64,000 bases of DNA from contig RZZU01000006.1 in the NCBI GenBank assembly GCA_009929735.1, positions 36,420 through 100,419 on the forward strand, written 5' to 3'. The notes beneath the pieces were generated by a model. The model had not been told where the DNA came from and did not search any database. It worked only from the letters and a program-made list of their open reading frames with translations. The stretch is from Clostridia bacterium (GTDB lineage Bacteria; Bacillota; Clostridia; Lachnospirales; Anaerotignaceae). The position numbers were made by a program, and so were the translations under genes. Shown in pieces: positions 25,401 to 33,589 of this stretch (position 1 is the stretch's first letter; each line of letters starts with the position of its first letter).

Positions 25401-25970
25401 AAGGAACGATACAGCTTTTTAACGCAGCAAAGAGGGGATATTTTAGAAGCGGAGGAGAAGCTTCAGGCTATTATTGATGAACTTTCCGTTTTAATGGAAA
25501 AGCAGTTCAGAGAGCAATTTCAGATGATTTCGGAGAGTTTTGGCCGTGTGTTTCAAGAAATGTTCGGCGGTGGCAAGGCATATTTAAAGCTGCTTGATAC
25601 GGAACACGTGCTGGAATCTCCTATTGAGATCGTTGCACAGCCACCGGGAAAAAATTTGCAGAATATGCAGCTGCTCTCCGGCGGCGAAAGGGCTTTGACT
25701 GCAATTGCCATTCTATTCTCCATTTTGCATATGAAGCCATCACCGTTTTGTATATTGGACGAAATAGAAGCGGCATTGGATGATGCGAATGTTAGTAAAT
25801 TTGCGCAGTATTTAAAGAAATTTTCAGAACATACGCAGTTTATCGTGATAACCCATAGAAAAGGGACGATGGAGTATGCCGACGTTCTGTATGGGGTGAC
25901 CATGCAGGAAAAAGGCATATCAAAGCTGATTTCTGTTGACTTTTCCCAACAAGAAAAGGATGCAATGTAA
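22407..25970 (+). CDS. smc: SMC chromosome-condensation ATPase
   Basis: This 1187-residue protein is the normal length for bacterial SMC. Walker A GPNGSGKS lies at 31-38. Two long coiled-coil arms (about 165-500 and 670-1020) flank a hinge domain (about 510-660, GICGAVGQLL onwards). The ABC signature LSGGE is at 1090-1094 and Walker B ends with CILDEIEAALDD near 1116-1127. SMC with ScpA and ScpB compacts and segregates the chromosome. The ATG at 22407 gives the family start MYLKRLDLQGFKSF; a GTG three bases earlier is also possible. A ribonuclease III gene often precedes smc but is absent here. Confidence 0.96.
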   Translation: MYLKRLDLQGFKSFPEKVKLEFNQGMTAVVGPNGSGKSNVSDAVRWVLGEQRAKSLRGDKMEDVIFAGTENRKPLGFAEVSITIDNQDQKLPLAYTEVQVTRRVFRSGESEYRMNGTACRLKDIQELFMDTGVGREGYSIIGQGRIDEILSAKGEERRRIFEEAAGIVKYKTRRNEAAGKLEKEQQNLLRVDDIIGELEVQLEPLEQQSEKAKQYLTLKEELKQAEVVSFCTELDRMEQDQTKLLKDKAIAEEQLQQQLFQAQKDKVTTQQQKIKSEELDALLQQLNQGITELRAEKERNEGEIRLTEEQKQNDAANFERIQREILQKQEQKAENDKQLELCNSRMTALRMEMELRQDKLSKLEQENRTLNSALHHDETQAESFKDEIFEQIKIGTEAKGEIAKREALQEQFMSRMQQLQSEKTHLESRLHQLEVHTQVLDKQEAEMRENISFMEKELLALEQDRVEAQKEKDGVQFNLSKEEKGLFEIQSRFSVLKEMEKENEGFFQSVKSLLNLPDKEQRGICGAVGQLLKVDEAYEVAIEAALGAALQNVVTKTEEDAREAIGYLKANNLGRATFLPISAIKGRTFEGRPPILDEAGVIGTAHELVAHEGIYRQVVESLLGRTIIVDHLEQGVILAKKYKHQYKMVTLDGDILNPGGAMTGGSKQKKAAHIFSRSREIHSLQEKIDSASSVVAELHEKLLLCQEDMEEVEQVIAERRLELQKLTVTLSGSHGEKEKTNGDSKENQERLSLVLLEESQLNEQLLRTEKDIQENKERLSLSQNKMEEVNAELLKFQDCLSDDKEKRDVLAEEITSLKIGISNNGQNISNIEDTVLRIKSENHALLQQIKEDEGIITRLMQRGEEKEKLKAKLRRESDTMDEKTLVLQEALGKAVEEKSKISQEAERMEQRAAEQRESAQQMEKELFRIETKREKIEEEKIRITAQMWEEYEMTHRMAQEYAANRQNGFISRPMKEIRAEIRALGDVNVGAIEQFKEVKERYSFLTQQRGDILEAEEKLQAIIDELSVLMEKQFREQFQMISESFGRVFQEMFGGGKAYLKLLDTEHVLESPIEIVAQPPGKNLQNMQLLSGGERALTAIAILFSILHMKPSPFCILDEIEAALDDANVSKFAQYLKKFSEHTQFIVITHRKGTMEYADVLYGVTMQEKGISKLISVDFSQQEKDAM

Positions 25971-26071
25971 CGAAAAAATCATTCAATTTTAGGATTTTCT
26001 AAAATAATGATATAAAGTTGGAATTCAATGAAATGACAAACGAAGGAAAATTGATTTAGAGGTGAAATGGA

Positions 26072-27544
26072 ATGGGTTTGTTTGATTTTTTAAAGAAAAA
26101 AACAAAGGAAGAGTCTTTGTGGGAAGAAACCAAAGATGGTGTTATCGAACTAGGTGGCATTGAAGTTGAAACGCCCCAAAATGAAACAGAGGAATTTGTT
26201 TTGGAAGTCGAAGAGGGCATTGACAAAACGGCTGCGGTAAATCAGGCGGTTGGCAAAGCTATGGGAGCGGAGAATATTCATATTTTCAGAGGGAATGCGG
26301 ACACCTTATATCAGGAAACTGAACAAACAGGCGATACGGCTGAGGATGAGGTGGAAATTGAAATCACCTCGACGGATGGTGAAACATTTGTACTGGAAAA
26401 TGCAGAAGAAGGCATTGCATTTATTGAGGAGCTTTCTGATTTGGCGTCGGGAATGCTTGAAAAGCCTGACGGTGACGAGGAAGTATTGATTACAACCGCA
26501 GATGGGGATTGCTTTGTGGAGGAAACCGCAGAGGATGCGGAAATTTTCATGGAAGAATTGACCGATTTTGTGGCAAACGCATTGCAAGAAGAAGTGCCTG
26601 TAGTCGCAGAGCCTGAACAAGAAGAAAAAAAGATGGGCTTTTTTGCAAAGCTGAAAGCCGGCTTAGATAAAACTCGTAAAAATATTATGGGCGGTGTGGA
26701 CGCTGTATTAGGCGGGTTCACGAAAATTGATGAGGATTTATTTGAGGAGCTTGAGGAAGCTCTGATTATGGCGGATATGGGTGTGCAAACCGCTATGAAT
26801 ATTGTGGAAAATTTGCGTAAGCGTGTAAAACGGGAGCACACAACAGACCCTTCTTTGATTAAGGGAATGCTTGCAGACGAAATCACTGCGATTCTATTGG
26901 AGGGCGTGCAGGAGGAAGAAAGTTTGCCAAGTCCATCGGTTGTATTGGTAATTGGCGTAAATGGCGTTGGGAAAACCACAACCATCGGCAAATTGGCAAG
27001 CCGTTATAAGGCTGAGGGGCGTTCCGTTTTACTTGCGGCGGCGGATACCTTTCGTGCGGCGGCCATTGACCAGCTTGAGGTGTGGGGACAGCGATCGGGC
27101 ATCGAAGTCATCAAGCAGGAGGAAAATTCTGACCCTGCGGCCGTGGTATTTGATGCAGTTCACGCAGCAAAAAATCAAAAAACTGATCTTTTGATTTGCG
27201 ATACGGCAGGACGTCTTCATAATAAAAAGAATCTCATGGAAGAATTGCGCAAGATTGCAAAAGTTATTGAAAGGGAGCACCCCAATGCTCACAAAGAAAT
27301 ATATTTGGTATTAGATGCGACAACAGGGCAGAATGCCTTACAGCAGGCAAAGCTGTTTCAGGAGGTTGCCGATATTACAGGAATCATTTTGACAAAGCTG
27401 GATGGAACTGCAAAGGGCGGCATTGTTGTTGCAATAAAAAGTGAGTTGCAAATTCCTGTACGATTTATTGGCATCGGGGAAAGCATTAACGATTTGCAGA
27501 GGTTTGATGCAAGGGAGTTTGCGAAAGCATTATTCGGGGAATAA
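26072..27544 (+). CDS. ftsY: FtsY, signal-recognition-particle receptor, with repeated acidic N-domain
   Basis: This 490-residue GTPase docks SRP-ribosome complexes at the membrane. The C-terminal NG part (about 190-490) has G1 GVNGVGKTT at 295-303, DTAGR (G3) near 373 and TKLDGTAKGG (G4 region) near 451. The first 185 residues are very acidic, as in other long FtsY proteins. Within them a unit of about 42 residues is repeated: EIEITSTDGETFVLE (from 95) and EVLITTADGDCFVEE (from 137), each followed by a similar helix (IEELSDLASGML and MEELTDFVANAL). The ATG at 26072 follows AGAGGTG. It lies just after smc, the usual Gram-positive order. Confidence 0.95.
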   Translation: MGLFDFLKKKTKEESLWEETKDGVIELGGIEVETPQNETEEFVLEVEEGIDKTAAVNQAVGKAMGAENIHIFRGNADTLYQETEQTGDTAEDEVEIEITSTDGETFVLENAEEGIAFIEELSDLASGMLEKPDGDEEVLITTADGDCFVEETAEDAEIFMEELTDFVANALQEEVPVVAEPEQEEKKMGFFAKLKAGLDKTRKNIMGGVDAVLGGFTKIDEDLFEELEEALIMADMGVQTAMNIVENLRKRVKREHTTDPSLIKGMLADEITAILLEGVQEEESLPSPSVVLVIGVNGVGKTTTIGKLASRYKAEGRSVLLAAADTFRAAAIDQLEVWGQRSGIEVIKQEENSDPAAVVFDAVHAAKNQKTDLLICDTAGRLHNKKNLMEELRKIAKVIEREHPNAHKEIYLVLDATTGQNALQQAKLFQEVADITGIILTKLDGTAKGGIVVAIKSELQIPVRFIGIGESINDLQRFDAREFAKALFGE

Positions 27545-27558
27545 GGAGATTATTTATC

Positions 27559-28275
27559 GTGGAAAATCATAAAAATATTTCAGAAGTTCGGTATAAAGAA
27601 CCGAAGGCATCGGAAAAAAAAAGACCAGTTCATGCAACACCTTATGATAAGGAAATTGAGAAGCATATGAAAACGCTGTTTCCTGCACGTAAGGAGCGAA
27701 TTTTTTATGAGCAAAGCTCTGAGTTTTTACAGATTGATATTCATTTGTTGGAAGCACCTACAAAAAAAGATTTTCATGTTCTATATACCGTGGGGATGAG
27801 TGCGTTGCCGATGACTTTGCCGGCGGATTTATTGCCCCAATATAAGGATTTGGAACGGGCAGAGTTAATGCTTCTGCTTCCGGCGGAGTGGAACCTTTCC
27901 CTTCCTGAGGATGGAAAGGTGAACAATCGCCTATGGTGGCCTATGAATTTGATGAAATACCTGTCCGCTTTTCCGCATGAATATCAAACATGGCTTGCCT
28001 GGGGGCATACCATGCCCAACACGGAGAAATATGTGTCGTATGACGAAAGCACAAAGCTTTGCGGCGTAATGCTGGGCGCACTGCAAGAAGAAATCAGCGT
28101 GATGCACGGAAAAGATGGAACACAAATCAATTTCTATACCTTGATTCCTCTCTACAAAGAAGAAATCGAGGGGAAGCAAAAAGATGGTACGGAAGCTTTA
28201 ATGACCAAGCTGTCTGCGTTGAACGGTTTTGGCATGATTGTTTTTCCTGACAGACCCAATGTTTGGGAGAAATGA
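27559..28275 (+). CDS. SUFU (suppressor of fused)-domain protein
   Basis: This 238-residue soluble protein matches the bacterial SUFU domain family, with segments such as DFHVLYTVGMSALPMTLP (near 73-90), LMLLLPAEWNL and a WPMNLMKYLSAFPHEYQTWL stretch. Bacterial members sometimes occur in toxin-immunity loci but mostly have no known role. The first 30 residues are basic and look disordered. The start is a GTG at 27559 with AAGGAG 13 nt upstream. It follows ftsY by 14 nt and is closed by a strong terminator, so it is probably cotranscribed with ftsY. Confidence 0.75.
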   Translation: MENHKNISEVRYKEPKASEKKRPVHATPYDKEIEKHMKTLFPARKERIFYEQSSEFLQIDIHLLEAPTKKDFHVLYTVGMSALPMTLPADLLPQYKDLERAELMLLLPAEWNLSLPEDGKVNNRLWWPMNLMKYLSAFPHEYQTWLAWGHTMPNTEKYVSYDESTKLCGVMLGALQEEISVMHGKDGTQINFYTLIPLYKEEIEGKQKDGTEALMTKLSALNGFGMIVFPDRPNVWEK

Positions 28276-28281
28276 GTAAAA

Positions 28282-28311
28282 AAAAGCCCTTTTCAGTGAA
28301 AAGGGCTTTTT
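28282..28311 (+). terminator. intrinsic terminator after the smc-ftsY-SUFU run
   Basis: AAAAGCCCTTTT pairs with AAAAGGGCTTTT across a 5-base loop, only six bases after the SUFU stop codon. A-rich and T-rich flanks would let it work in both directions, though the facing cupin gene ends 100 bases away. Confidence 0.9.
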
Positions 28312-28413
28312 CATATACTTTTACTGATTTTTCATAATAAAAGCAGAATAATTTTCCTAAACACTGCTGATTATGTAAAAACCGTGTATTCTTTTTCTGA
28401 TTATGCGTATGCT

Positions 28414-28764
28414 TTATTTTGCTTCTTCGTTGATAATCAGAGCAATCATTTCCATATCTTCATCGGTATTGTTTTCGATGGAGTGACATTGTCCTACTTC
28501 AATAAGACAGACATCACCGGGGTGTACGATTGTTTTGGTACCGTCGTTGTCAATAAAAGTTCCTTCGCCCTTGATAATGGCATAGGGTTCTGTATTTCCA
28601 ATATGTTGGTGCCAACCGATGCTGCTGTGAGGTTTTATGATTACACGAGCATACATACTTGCGTGCCCCATCAATTCTTCTTTTTCCAAGAAGTGATGAA
28701 TTTCCACACTGCCTTTTCCATCTCTTAAAGCTTCCACTGTAACAACTCTTTCTTTTCTTACCAT
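28414..28764 (-). CDS. small cupin-domain protein
   Basis: This 116-residue protein is one cupin barrel. Motif 1 is HQHIGNTEPYAIIKGEG (about residues 53-69) with metal-ligand candidates His53, His55 and Glu60. Motif 2 is HPGDVCLIEVGQCHSIEN (about 80-97). Such stand-alone cupins bind a metal and often act on or sense small molecules; the substrate cannot be read here. The ATG at 28764 is chosen because AAAGGGG is correctly spaced before it on the minus strand. Longer in-frame starts lack a site. It stands alone. Confidence 0.88.
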   Translation of the reverse strand: MVRKERVVTVEALRDGKGSVEIHHFLEKEELMGHASMYARVIIKPHSSIGWHQHIGNTEPYAIIKGEGTFIDNDGTKTIVHPGDVCLIEVGQCHSIENNTDEDMEMIALIINEEAK

Positions 28765-29497
28765 ACTGTTTCCCCTTTCGTTGTTCAAAATGTTCTTTTT
28801 TCTACGCCCTCTCAATTGAAAAATGGCGTTTAATCAGAAGTTGCAGAACTTCTTTTTTTGTATAAACCATTTTTCAGCCCGATATTTAAAAAATATTCCG
28901 TAACCTATTCATATTCAAAGGTAGTTAGTTTACGGGATAGCGCTTTTATTGTATTTGCCCGATAAATGGGTGTATATTGGCTATGGAGAAACACATAGGT
29001 ATCTGCTCCGAGGAATTCCTTGATTCTGTTGTTCTATAAAAATTTCAGGCAAATGTTCGCTTGAAATTTTCTGTTAGAAGTCTTCTTCACTAATGTTGTG
29101 ATTTTTGGCAAAAAACGCAGCACAGTTGAAATGGGAAAAGAAAACTGTTCTCGAGCCTTTTGTGCCGCTGCTTGGAGACTCTCCCCGGTATGTACATCCA
29201 CCAAGGTAACTTTTGGAAGTTGGGTGCATGGCGAAGGCCAGTTTTACCGTAGGTTTGATTTATTTGCAACCGTTTGGCGGGCGTTACAAAGGGCGAAAGC
29301 CGCTTGTTTTTGCTGCATAGGCAAGACGAGCTTTCTGGATACCCCTATTCAATATTACAGCTTATTTTGCCACAGAGGCTTTTTTACTTTCTATATGATA
29401 CCATGATTAGAAACAGTTTCATATAGAAAAATAAGAACTATTGTGTTAAAATGCATTTATAAGTCGAAATAAAAATAAAAAAAATGGGGGCGGAATC
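28765..29497. other. intergenic region, possibly with gene remnants
   Basis: No intact gene is supported across these 730 bases. A plus-strand frame from 29098 to 29406 encodes a Cys/Trp-rich peptide with no family look and no ribosome site. On the minus strand, near 29090-29215, a short coding-like run reads VTLVDVHTGESLQAAAQKAR and onward with stops on the upstream side, which may be the tail of a decayed gene. No repeat or RNA gene was recognised. Confidence 0.35.
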
Positions 29498-29722
29498 ATG
29501 GAAGAATTCAATATGAAAGCGCAAGAAACCCATACGCTGACAAAAGTAGTTTGCAATTGCTGCGGCAAGGAGATACCCTTGGTTAGAGAGGGGATATGGG
29601 AGGAATATTTCCATGGTGAAAAATCCTGGGGGTATTTATCAAAACAGGATGGACGTCAGGATTCTTTTGATTTATGCCAGGAATGCTATGAAAAGATGCT
29701 TGAAACTTTTAAAATAAAATAG
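29498..29722 (+). CDS. small zinc-binding (two CxxC) protein
   Basis: This 74-residue protein has two cysteine pairs, CNCC near residues 19-22 and CQEC near 59-62, around a Trp/Tyr/Phe-rich middle. This fits one zinc site of the treble-clef or ribbon type. The ATG at 29498 follows GGGGGCGG. Another in-frame ATG lies five codons on. It is soluble and stands alone. The family is not recognised; a nucleic-acid or protein-binding role is a guess. Confidence 0.7.
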   Translation: MEEFNMKAQETHTLTKVVCNCCGKEIPLVREGIWEEYFHGEKSWGYLSKQDGRQDSFDLCQECYEKMLETFKIK

Positions 29723-29730
29723 CACTAAAC

Positions 29731-29784
29731 GGGGAGGAAATCCCTGTACATATTCCGCTCCCCTGCCCTGCGTGGGGCTTTTTT
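29731..29784 (+). terminator. candidate terminator after the small zinc protein
   Basis: GGGGAG (29731) pairs with CTCCCC (29758), and next to it GCCC and GGGC form a second short stem followed by six Ts. The stems are short, so it is only moderately likely. Confidence 0.45.
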
Positions 29785-29826
29785 ATTGCAAAAAAGTTTT
29801 TGAGATATGATTTGCCAGCTTTGGCT

Positions 29827-30522
29827 TTATTCATCAGGCATTCTGTATCCTACGCCAACCTCTGTAAAGATGTATTCGGGAGCCGCAGGGTTTTTCTCCA
29901 GCTTGCGTCTGATATTTGCCATATTAACCCGCAGAATTTGGTTGTCCCGTATGGCATATGGCCCCCAAAGCTCTGTTATGATATTGTCATATGTTAAAAC
30001 ACGACCGGCACTTTTGGCTAATAATGAAACAATTTTGTATTCTATTTGAGTCAGATGGACTTCGTTTCCGTCAAGCGTGACCAGTCTTTTTTGGAAATCA
30101 ATTTTTAGCTTTTTTGCACAAAAAAGGCTTTCCGAAGTTCCGGAATGTATGCTAGAACTGTGGCGAATTGCAGTACGGATCCGTGCCAGCAACTCGGAAG
30201 TGCCAAAAGGCTTCACAATATAATCATCCGCACCAATATCAAGTGCTTCAACCTTATCTGTTTCATCGCCTCGGGCGGATACGACGATAACAGGCGTGGA
30301 AGACCACGTTCTAAGCTGCTTTAAAATGGTGATTCCGTCGATGTCGGGCAGCCCCAAATCCAATAGAATCAGGTCAGGGCAGTGCGATGAAATCATAGAT
30401 AATGCTTCTTTTCCTTTTTTTGCACAAAGCGCACTATAGTCATTGGCTTTTAAAGTCGCTTCAATGAAGTTGCTGATGGGTTCTTCATCCTCAATAATTA
30501 GTATTTTTGCTTTCGCCGTCAT
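29827..30522 (-). CDS. kdpE: KdpE-type OmpR-family response regulator
   Basis: This 231-residue regulator has a receiver domain (acidic pair in IEDEE, phospho-acceptor Asp in LILLDLGLPDIDG near residue 53, Lys in VKPF near 103). It is followed by an OmpR/PhoB winged helix (VHLTQIEYKIVSLLAK through GVGYRM). The sequence is closest to KdpE. The ATG at 30522 is chosen because AAAGGAG lies nine bases upstream; a GTG two codons earlier is too close. It overlaps the 3' end of the kinase gene by 32 nt. No kdpFABC potassium pump genes are in the window, so the target is elsewhere or different. Confidence 0.88.
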   Translation of the reverse strand: MTAKAKILIIEDEEPISNFIEATLKANDYSALCAKKGKEALSMISSHCPDLILLDLGLPDIDGITILKQLRTWSSTPVIVVSARGDETDKVEALDIGADDYIVKPFGTSELLARIRTAIRHSSSIHSGTSESLFCAKKLKIDFQKRLVTLDGNEVHLTQIEYKIVSLLAKSAGRVLTYDNIITELWGPYAIRDNQILRVNMANIRRKLEKNPAAPEYIFTEVGVGYRMPDE

Positions 30523-32074
30523 ATTCACAATCTCCTTTCATTGGTAATACAAAAGTAAAGCTTGCTCCGCCGCAAGTATGATTTTCTGCGAAGATTCTGC
30601 CATTATGGGCAAGAATAATTGTTTTGCATATAGAAAGTCCAATTCCTAAACCACGGGTGCAGTCTGCGGATACAGAAGCACTTTTTCCTTCAAAAATTGT
30701 TGGAAGTATTTCAGAATCAAGGCCTTTGCCGTAATCTGTAATGGTAAAAATGGCCTCATCCTTTTCCCTCGAAACCTTAATCGTGATGGGAAGGGAGGTT
30801 TCTGCGTGGCGAATGGCATTTTCAACTAAATTTATTATGACCTGTTCGATGAGGGTTGCGTCCATAGGGACAATGAGTAACTCATCCGGAACGGAAACAA
30901 ATACCGCCGCAGTTGGGAACCTTTTATGAATTCTGGATACAGCCTCAGCAACAATTTCTTCAACGATTTCATCCTGTTTTTTTACCTTTGCATCCTCACT
31001 GCTGATTTTCGTAATAGAAAGCAGATTTTCCACCATGTGAATAAGCCATTGTGCGTCACCATGAATATCACTAAGCAGCTGATCAAACATTTCCTCATTC
31101 ACCTTATCCTTATTTTCCTGCAAAGTTGTGGTGGCACCCAGAATACAAGTAAGCGGTGTTCGCAAATCATGGGAAACGGCTCTTAAAAGGTTACTGCGCA
31201 TTTTTTCCTTTTCTTTTTCTAAAAGAATTTGCTGTGCTTTTTCCTCAACCGCTTGTCTTTCCAAGGCTAAAATGGTTTGAAAAATCATAATGTCGGAAAA
31301 TTTATATGCGTCCATCAATGCATAGTCAGGGTTTTCAAAAAGAAGCCCAATTACCCCATAAACTCTTTGGTCTGCGGAAATGGGGATATAGGTGCCTTTA
31401 CAATTTTGAGGCTCCGATTCAAGCACGACGCCGCACATTTGATTTTCAGTGTATGAATGAATAGCAACTTGCAGCTCCAAGGGGCTGTTAAAAATGTGTT
31501 CATCCTGACTTTGTAATGTTTTGAACAATTTCATTTTTGGCTCGGCAGGATTACCCAAATACGCAACTACGCTGCATTGGTTTGACTGAGAAAAGAAATC
31601 AAGCGTAATTTCTATTATTTTATCAAGGTGGTTGGCAGATAAAAGCGTATTGCTCATTTTCATCAGGGTTTCTGCTCTGCTCTCTCTGATGGCAGAAAGG
31701 ATAGCGGCTTTTTTCACTCTGGTGGTTAAAGCACTGGCTAAAGCTGACATCAGAAGCAGCAAGGCAAAGGTAATTGGGTAGCCCGACATAGAAAAATTCA
31801 GGGCAAAGTAAGGGTAGGTAAAGAAAAAATTCACTGCGATAACCCCCCCAATGGAGGCAAGAATTCCCCAAATATACCCGCTGGTAATGACAGAGGTTAT
31901 GGCAACACCAACCATATACACCCCAAAAATATTATCGCTGATTACATTCATTTCCTCAACACATAATGCAAAGGAGGTTGCAATTAGGAACACCAATATT
32001 GTTTTAAAAAAATCAAATAAAATAATATCAGGTGAAAGCTTCACTCTTTTTAATTGACGTAAATAATCTCTCAT
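30491..32074 (-). CDS. short KdpD-like sensor histidine kinase lacking the N-terminal KdpD and Usp domains
   Basis: This 527-residue kinase begins directly with the four membrane segments of the DUF4118 region (about 20-125). A GAF-like domain follows (about 145-275), then HisKA with the phospho-acceptor His in AVSHDLRTPL (near 305) and a HATPase domain (NLVENAIRHAE, DYGKGLD, GLGIGLSIC). Full KdpD is near 900 residues; the N-terminal ATP-binding and universal-stress domains are missing and nothing upstream encodes them. The gene overlaps kdpE by 32 nt, an unusually long overlap. Short forms like this are likely to sense something other than, or in addition to, potassium. Confidence 0.85.
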   Translation of the reverse strand: MRDYLRQLKRVKLSPDIILFDFFKTILVFLIATSFALCVEEMNVISDNIFGVYMVGVAITSVITSGYIWGILASIGGVIAVNFFFTYPYFALNFSMSGYPITFALLLLMSALASALTTRVKKAAILSAIRESRAETLMKMSNTLLSANHLDKIIEITLDFFSQSNQCSVVAYLGNPAEPKMKLFKTLQSQDEHIFNSPLELQVAIHSYTENQMCGVVLESEPQNCKGTYIPISADQRVYGVIGLLFENPDYALMDAYKFSDIMIFQTILALERQAVEEKAQQILLEKEKEKMRSNLLRAVSHDLRTPLTCILGATTTLQENKDKVNEEMFDQLLSDIHGDAQWLIHMVENLLSITKISSEDAKVKKQDEIVEEIVAEAVSRIHKRFPTAAVFVSVPDELLIVPMDATLIEQVIINLVENAIRHAETSLPITIKVSREKDEAIFTITDYGKGLDSEILPTIFEGKSASVSADCTRGLGIGLSICKTIILAHNGRIFAENHTCGGASFTFVLPMKGDCEYDGESKNTNY

Positions 32075-32106
32075 AGAAAACCTCTCAAAAAATGGATAAT
32101 AGCTAT

Positions 32107-32135
32107 ATTATACACTCTTTTTTGAATAAGAGGAA
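32107..32135 (-). promoter_or_regulatory. candidate promoter of the kdpD-like/kdpE pair
   Basis: On the minus strand TATAAT (32112-32107) is preceded at 17 bp by TTCCTC (32135-32130). The -10 is perfect and the -35 poor, which suits an activator-dependent promoter. It lies about 33 bp before the kinase start. Confidence 0.35.
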
Positions 32136-32164
32136 ATGTTTTTTCATATTTCTGCTTGCTGTCG

Positions 32165-32193
32165 TTGCAAAGGTTTGGATAGTTTGTTATAAT
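32165..32193 (+). promoter_or_regulatory. promoter of lysA
   Basis: TTGCAA (32165-32170) and a perfect TATAAT (32188-32193) are separated by 17 bp. AAAGGAG and the lysA start at 32231 follow. The leader is under 40 nt, so a lysine riboswitch is not present. Confidence 0.6.
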
Positions 32194-32230
32194 AAAAAAC
32201 AAATTTTATTATAAAAGGAGTCTTTTACAA

Positions 32231-33487
32231 ATGAAAACACCATTTGTTTCTTTGGAACAGGCAAAAAAAATAATTGAACAATACCCAACTCCCTTTCATC
32301 TTTATGATGAAAAAGGAATTCGTGAGAATGCTCGCATGGTGAACCGTGCTTTTTCTTGGAATAAAGGCTTTAAAGAATTTTTTGCGGTAAAAGCAACGCC
32401 CACTCCTGGGATTTTGCAAATTTTAAAGGAAGAAGGCTGCGGGGCGGATTGTTCCTCCTTTACAGAGCTTAAGATAGCGGAAGCGGTAGGTTTTTTGGGG
32501 GAAGAGATCATGTTTTCCTCTAATATGACCCCAGCGGAAGATTTTATTTTAGCAAGCAAGCTTGGTTCAATCATTAATTTTGATGATTTTACGCATATTG
32601 CTTATTTTGAAAAACTTGCAAAAATTCCTGAAACGGTTTGTTGCAGATATAATCCTGGCGGCGTTTTTCAAGTGGCTAATGAAATTATGGACAACCCTGG
32701 GGATGCCAAATACGGTATGACCAAGGAGCAGATGAAGGAAGCCTTCCGCATTTTGAAAGAAAAGGGTGCGAAACACTTTGGGATTCATTCTTTTTTGGCG
32801 AGCAGCACAAATTCCAATACCTATTACCCCATGTTGTCCAAAGTTTTATTTGAGTTGGCAGTAGAGATGAAAAATGAACTGGACATTCATATTGCCTTTA
32901 TCAATCTTTCTGGCGGGGTTGGAATTCCTTATCACTCCGAAGAAGAACCTTGTGATATTATGGCAATTGGAGAAGGGGTAAGAAAGGCATTTGAGGAAAT
33001 TTTGGAGCCCCAGGGAATGGGAGATGTAGCCATTTTTACGGAAATGGGACGCTATATGCTGGCTCCCTACGGGAGCTTGATTGCCACAGCGATTCACGAA
33101 AAGCATATTTATAAAGAATATATCGGGTTGGACGCTTGTGCGGCGAATTTAATGCGCCCTGCTATGTATGGTGCTTATCATCATCTCACAGTATTGGGCA
33201 AAGAGGAGAAAGCCTGCGACCATAGTTACGATGTGGTTGGCGGTCTTTGTGAAAATAATGATAAATTTGCGATTGACCGAATGCTGCCAGAAATTGAAAT
33301 CGGTGACATAATTTATATCCATGACACGGGTGCGCATGGTCATTCCATGGGCTACAATTATAACGGTAAATTGCGTTCTGCGGAGCTTCTTTTGAAGGAA
33401 AATGGGGAGATTGCATTATTACGTCGGGCAGAAACACCAGAGGATTATTTCGCAGTTTTTGATTTTACAGGGCTTTTTAAAAAATAA
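32231..33487 (+). CDS. lysA: diaminopimelate decarboxylase
   Basis: This 418-residue PLP enzyme of the alanine-racemase fold (group IV) decarboxylases converts meso-diaminopimelate to lysine. The cofactor Lys is in FFAVKATPTP (near residue 54). A glycine-rich phosphate-binding segment reads NLSGGVGIP (near 232), and the C-terminal DTGAHGHSMGYNYNG (near 362-376) is typical of LysA. The ATG at 32231 follows AAAGGAG. It is monocistronic, with its own promoter and a strong terminator. Another group IV decarboxylase is a minor alternative. Confidence 0.88.
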   Translation: MKTPFVSLEQAKKIIEQYPTPFHLYDEKGIRENARMVNRAFSWNKGFKEFFAVKATPTPGILQILKEEGCGADCSSFTELKIAEAVGFLGEEIMFSSNMTPAEDFILASKLGSIINFDDFTHIAYFEKLAKIPETVCCRYNPGGVFQVANEIMDNPGDAKYGMTKEQMKEAFRILKEKGAKHFGIHSFLASSTNSNTYYPMLSKVLFELAVEMKNELDIHIAFINLSGGVGIPYHSEEEPCDIMAIGEGVRKAFEEILEPQGMGDVAIFTEMGRYMLAPYGSLIATAIHEKHIYKEYIGLDACAANLMRPAMYGAYHHLTVLGKEEKACDHSYDVVGGLCENNDKFAIDRMLPEIEIGDIIYIHDTGAHGHSMGYNYNGKLRSAELLLKENGEIALLRRAETPEDYFAVFDFTGLFKK

Positions 33488-33512
33488 AGAGTGAAATCGT
33501 TTCATTAAGATG

Positions 33513-33556
33513 AAAGACAAGGGGCAGCTGAAATTTTGCAGCTGCCCCTTGTCTTT
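33513..33556. terminator. bidirectional terminator between lysA and dsdA
   Basis: AAAGACAAGGGGCAGCTG and its exact complement form an 18-bp perfect stem around an 8-base loop. It lies between two convergent genes and can serve both. Confidence 0.85.
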
Positions 33557-33589
33557 CTCAATCTGGAATAAATTGTTTGTTTTCTTTGC

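Noticed and set aside
29098..29406. 102-codon plus-strand frame
   Set aside because: No ribosome site, Cys/Trp/Phe-rich chance composition; the minus strand gives an equally coding-like but broken reading.
32194..32230. Lysine riboswitch ahead of lysA
   Set aside because: The leader is under 40 bases, far too short, and has no L-box motifs.
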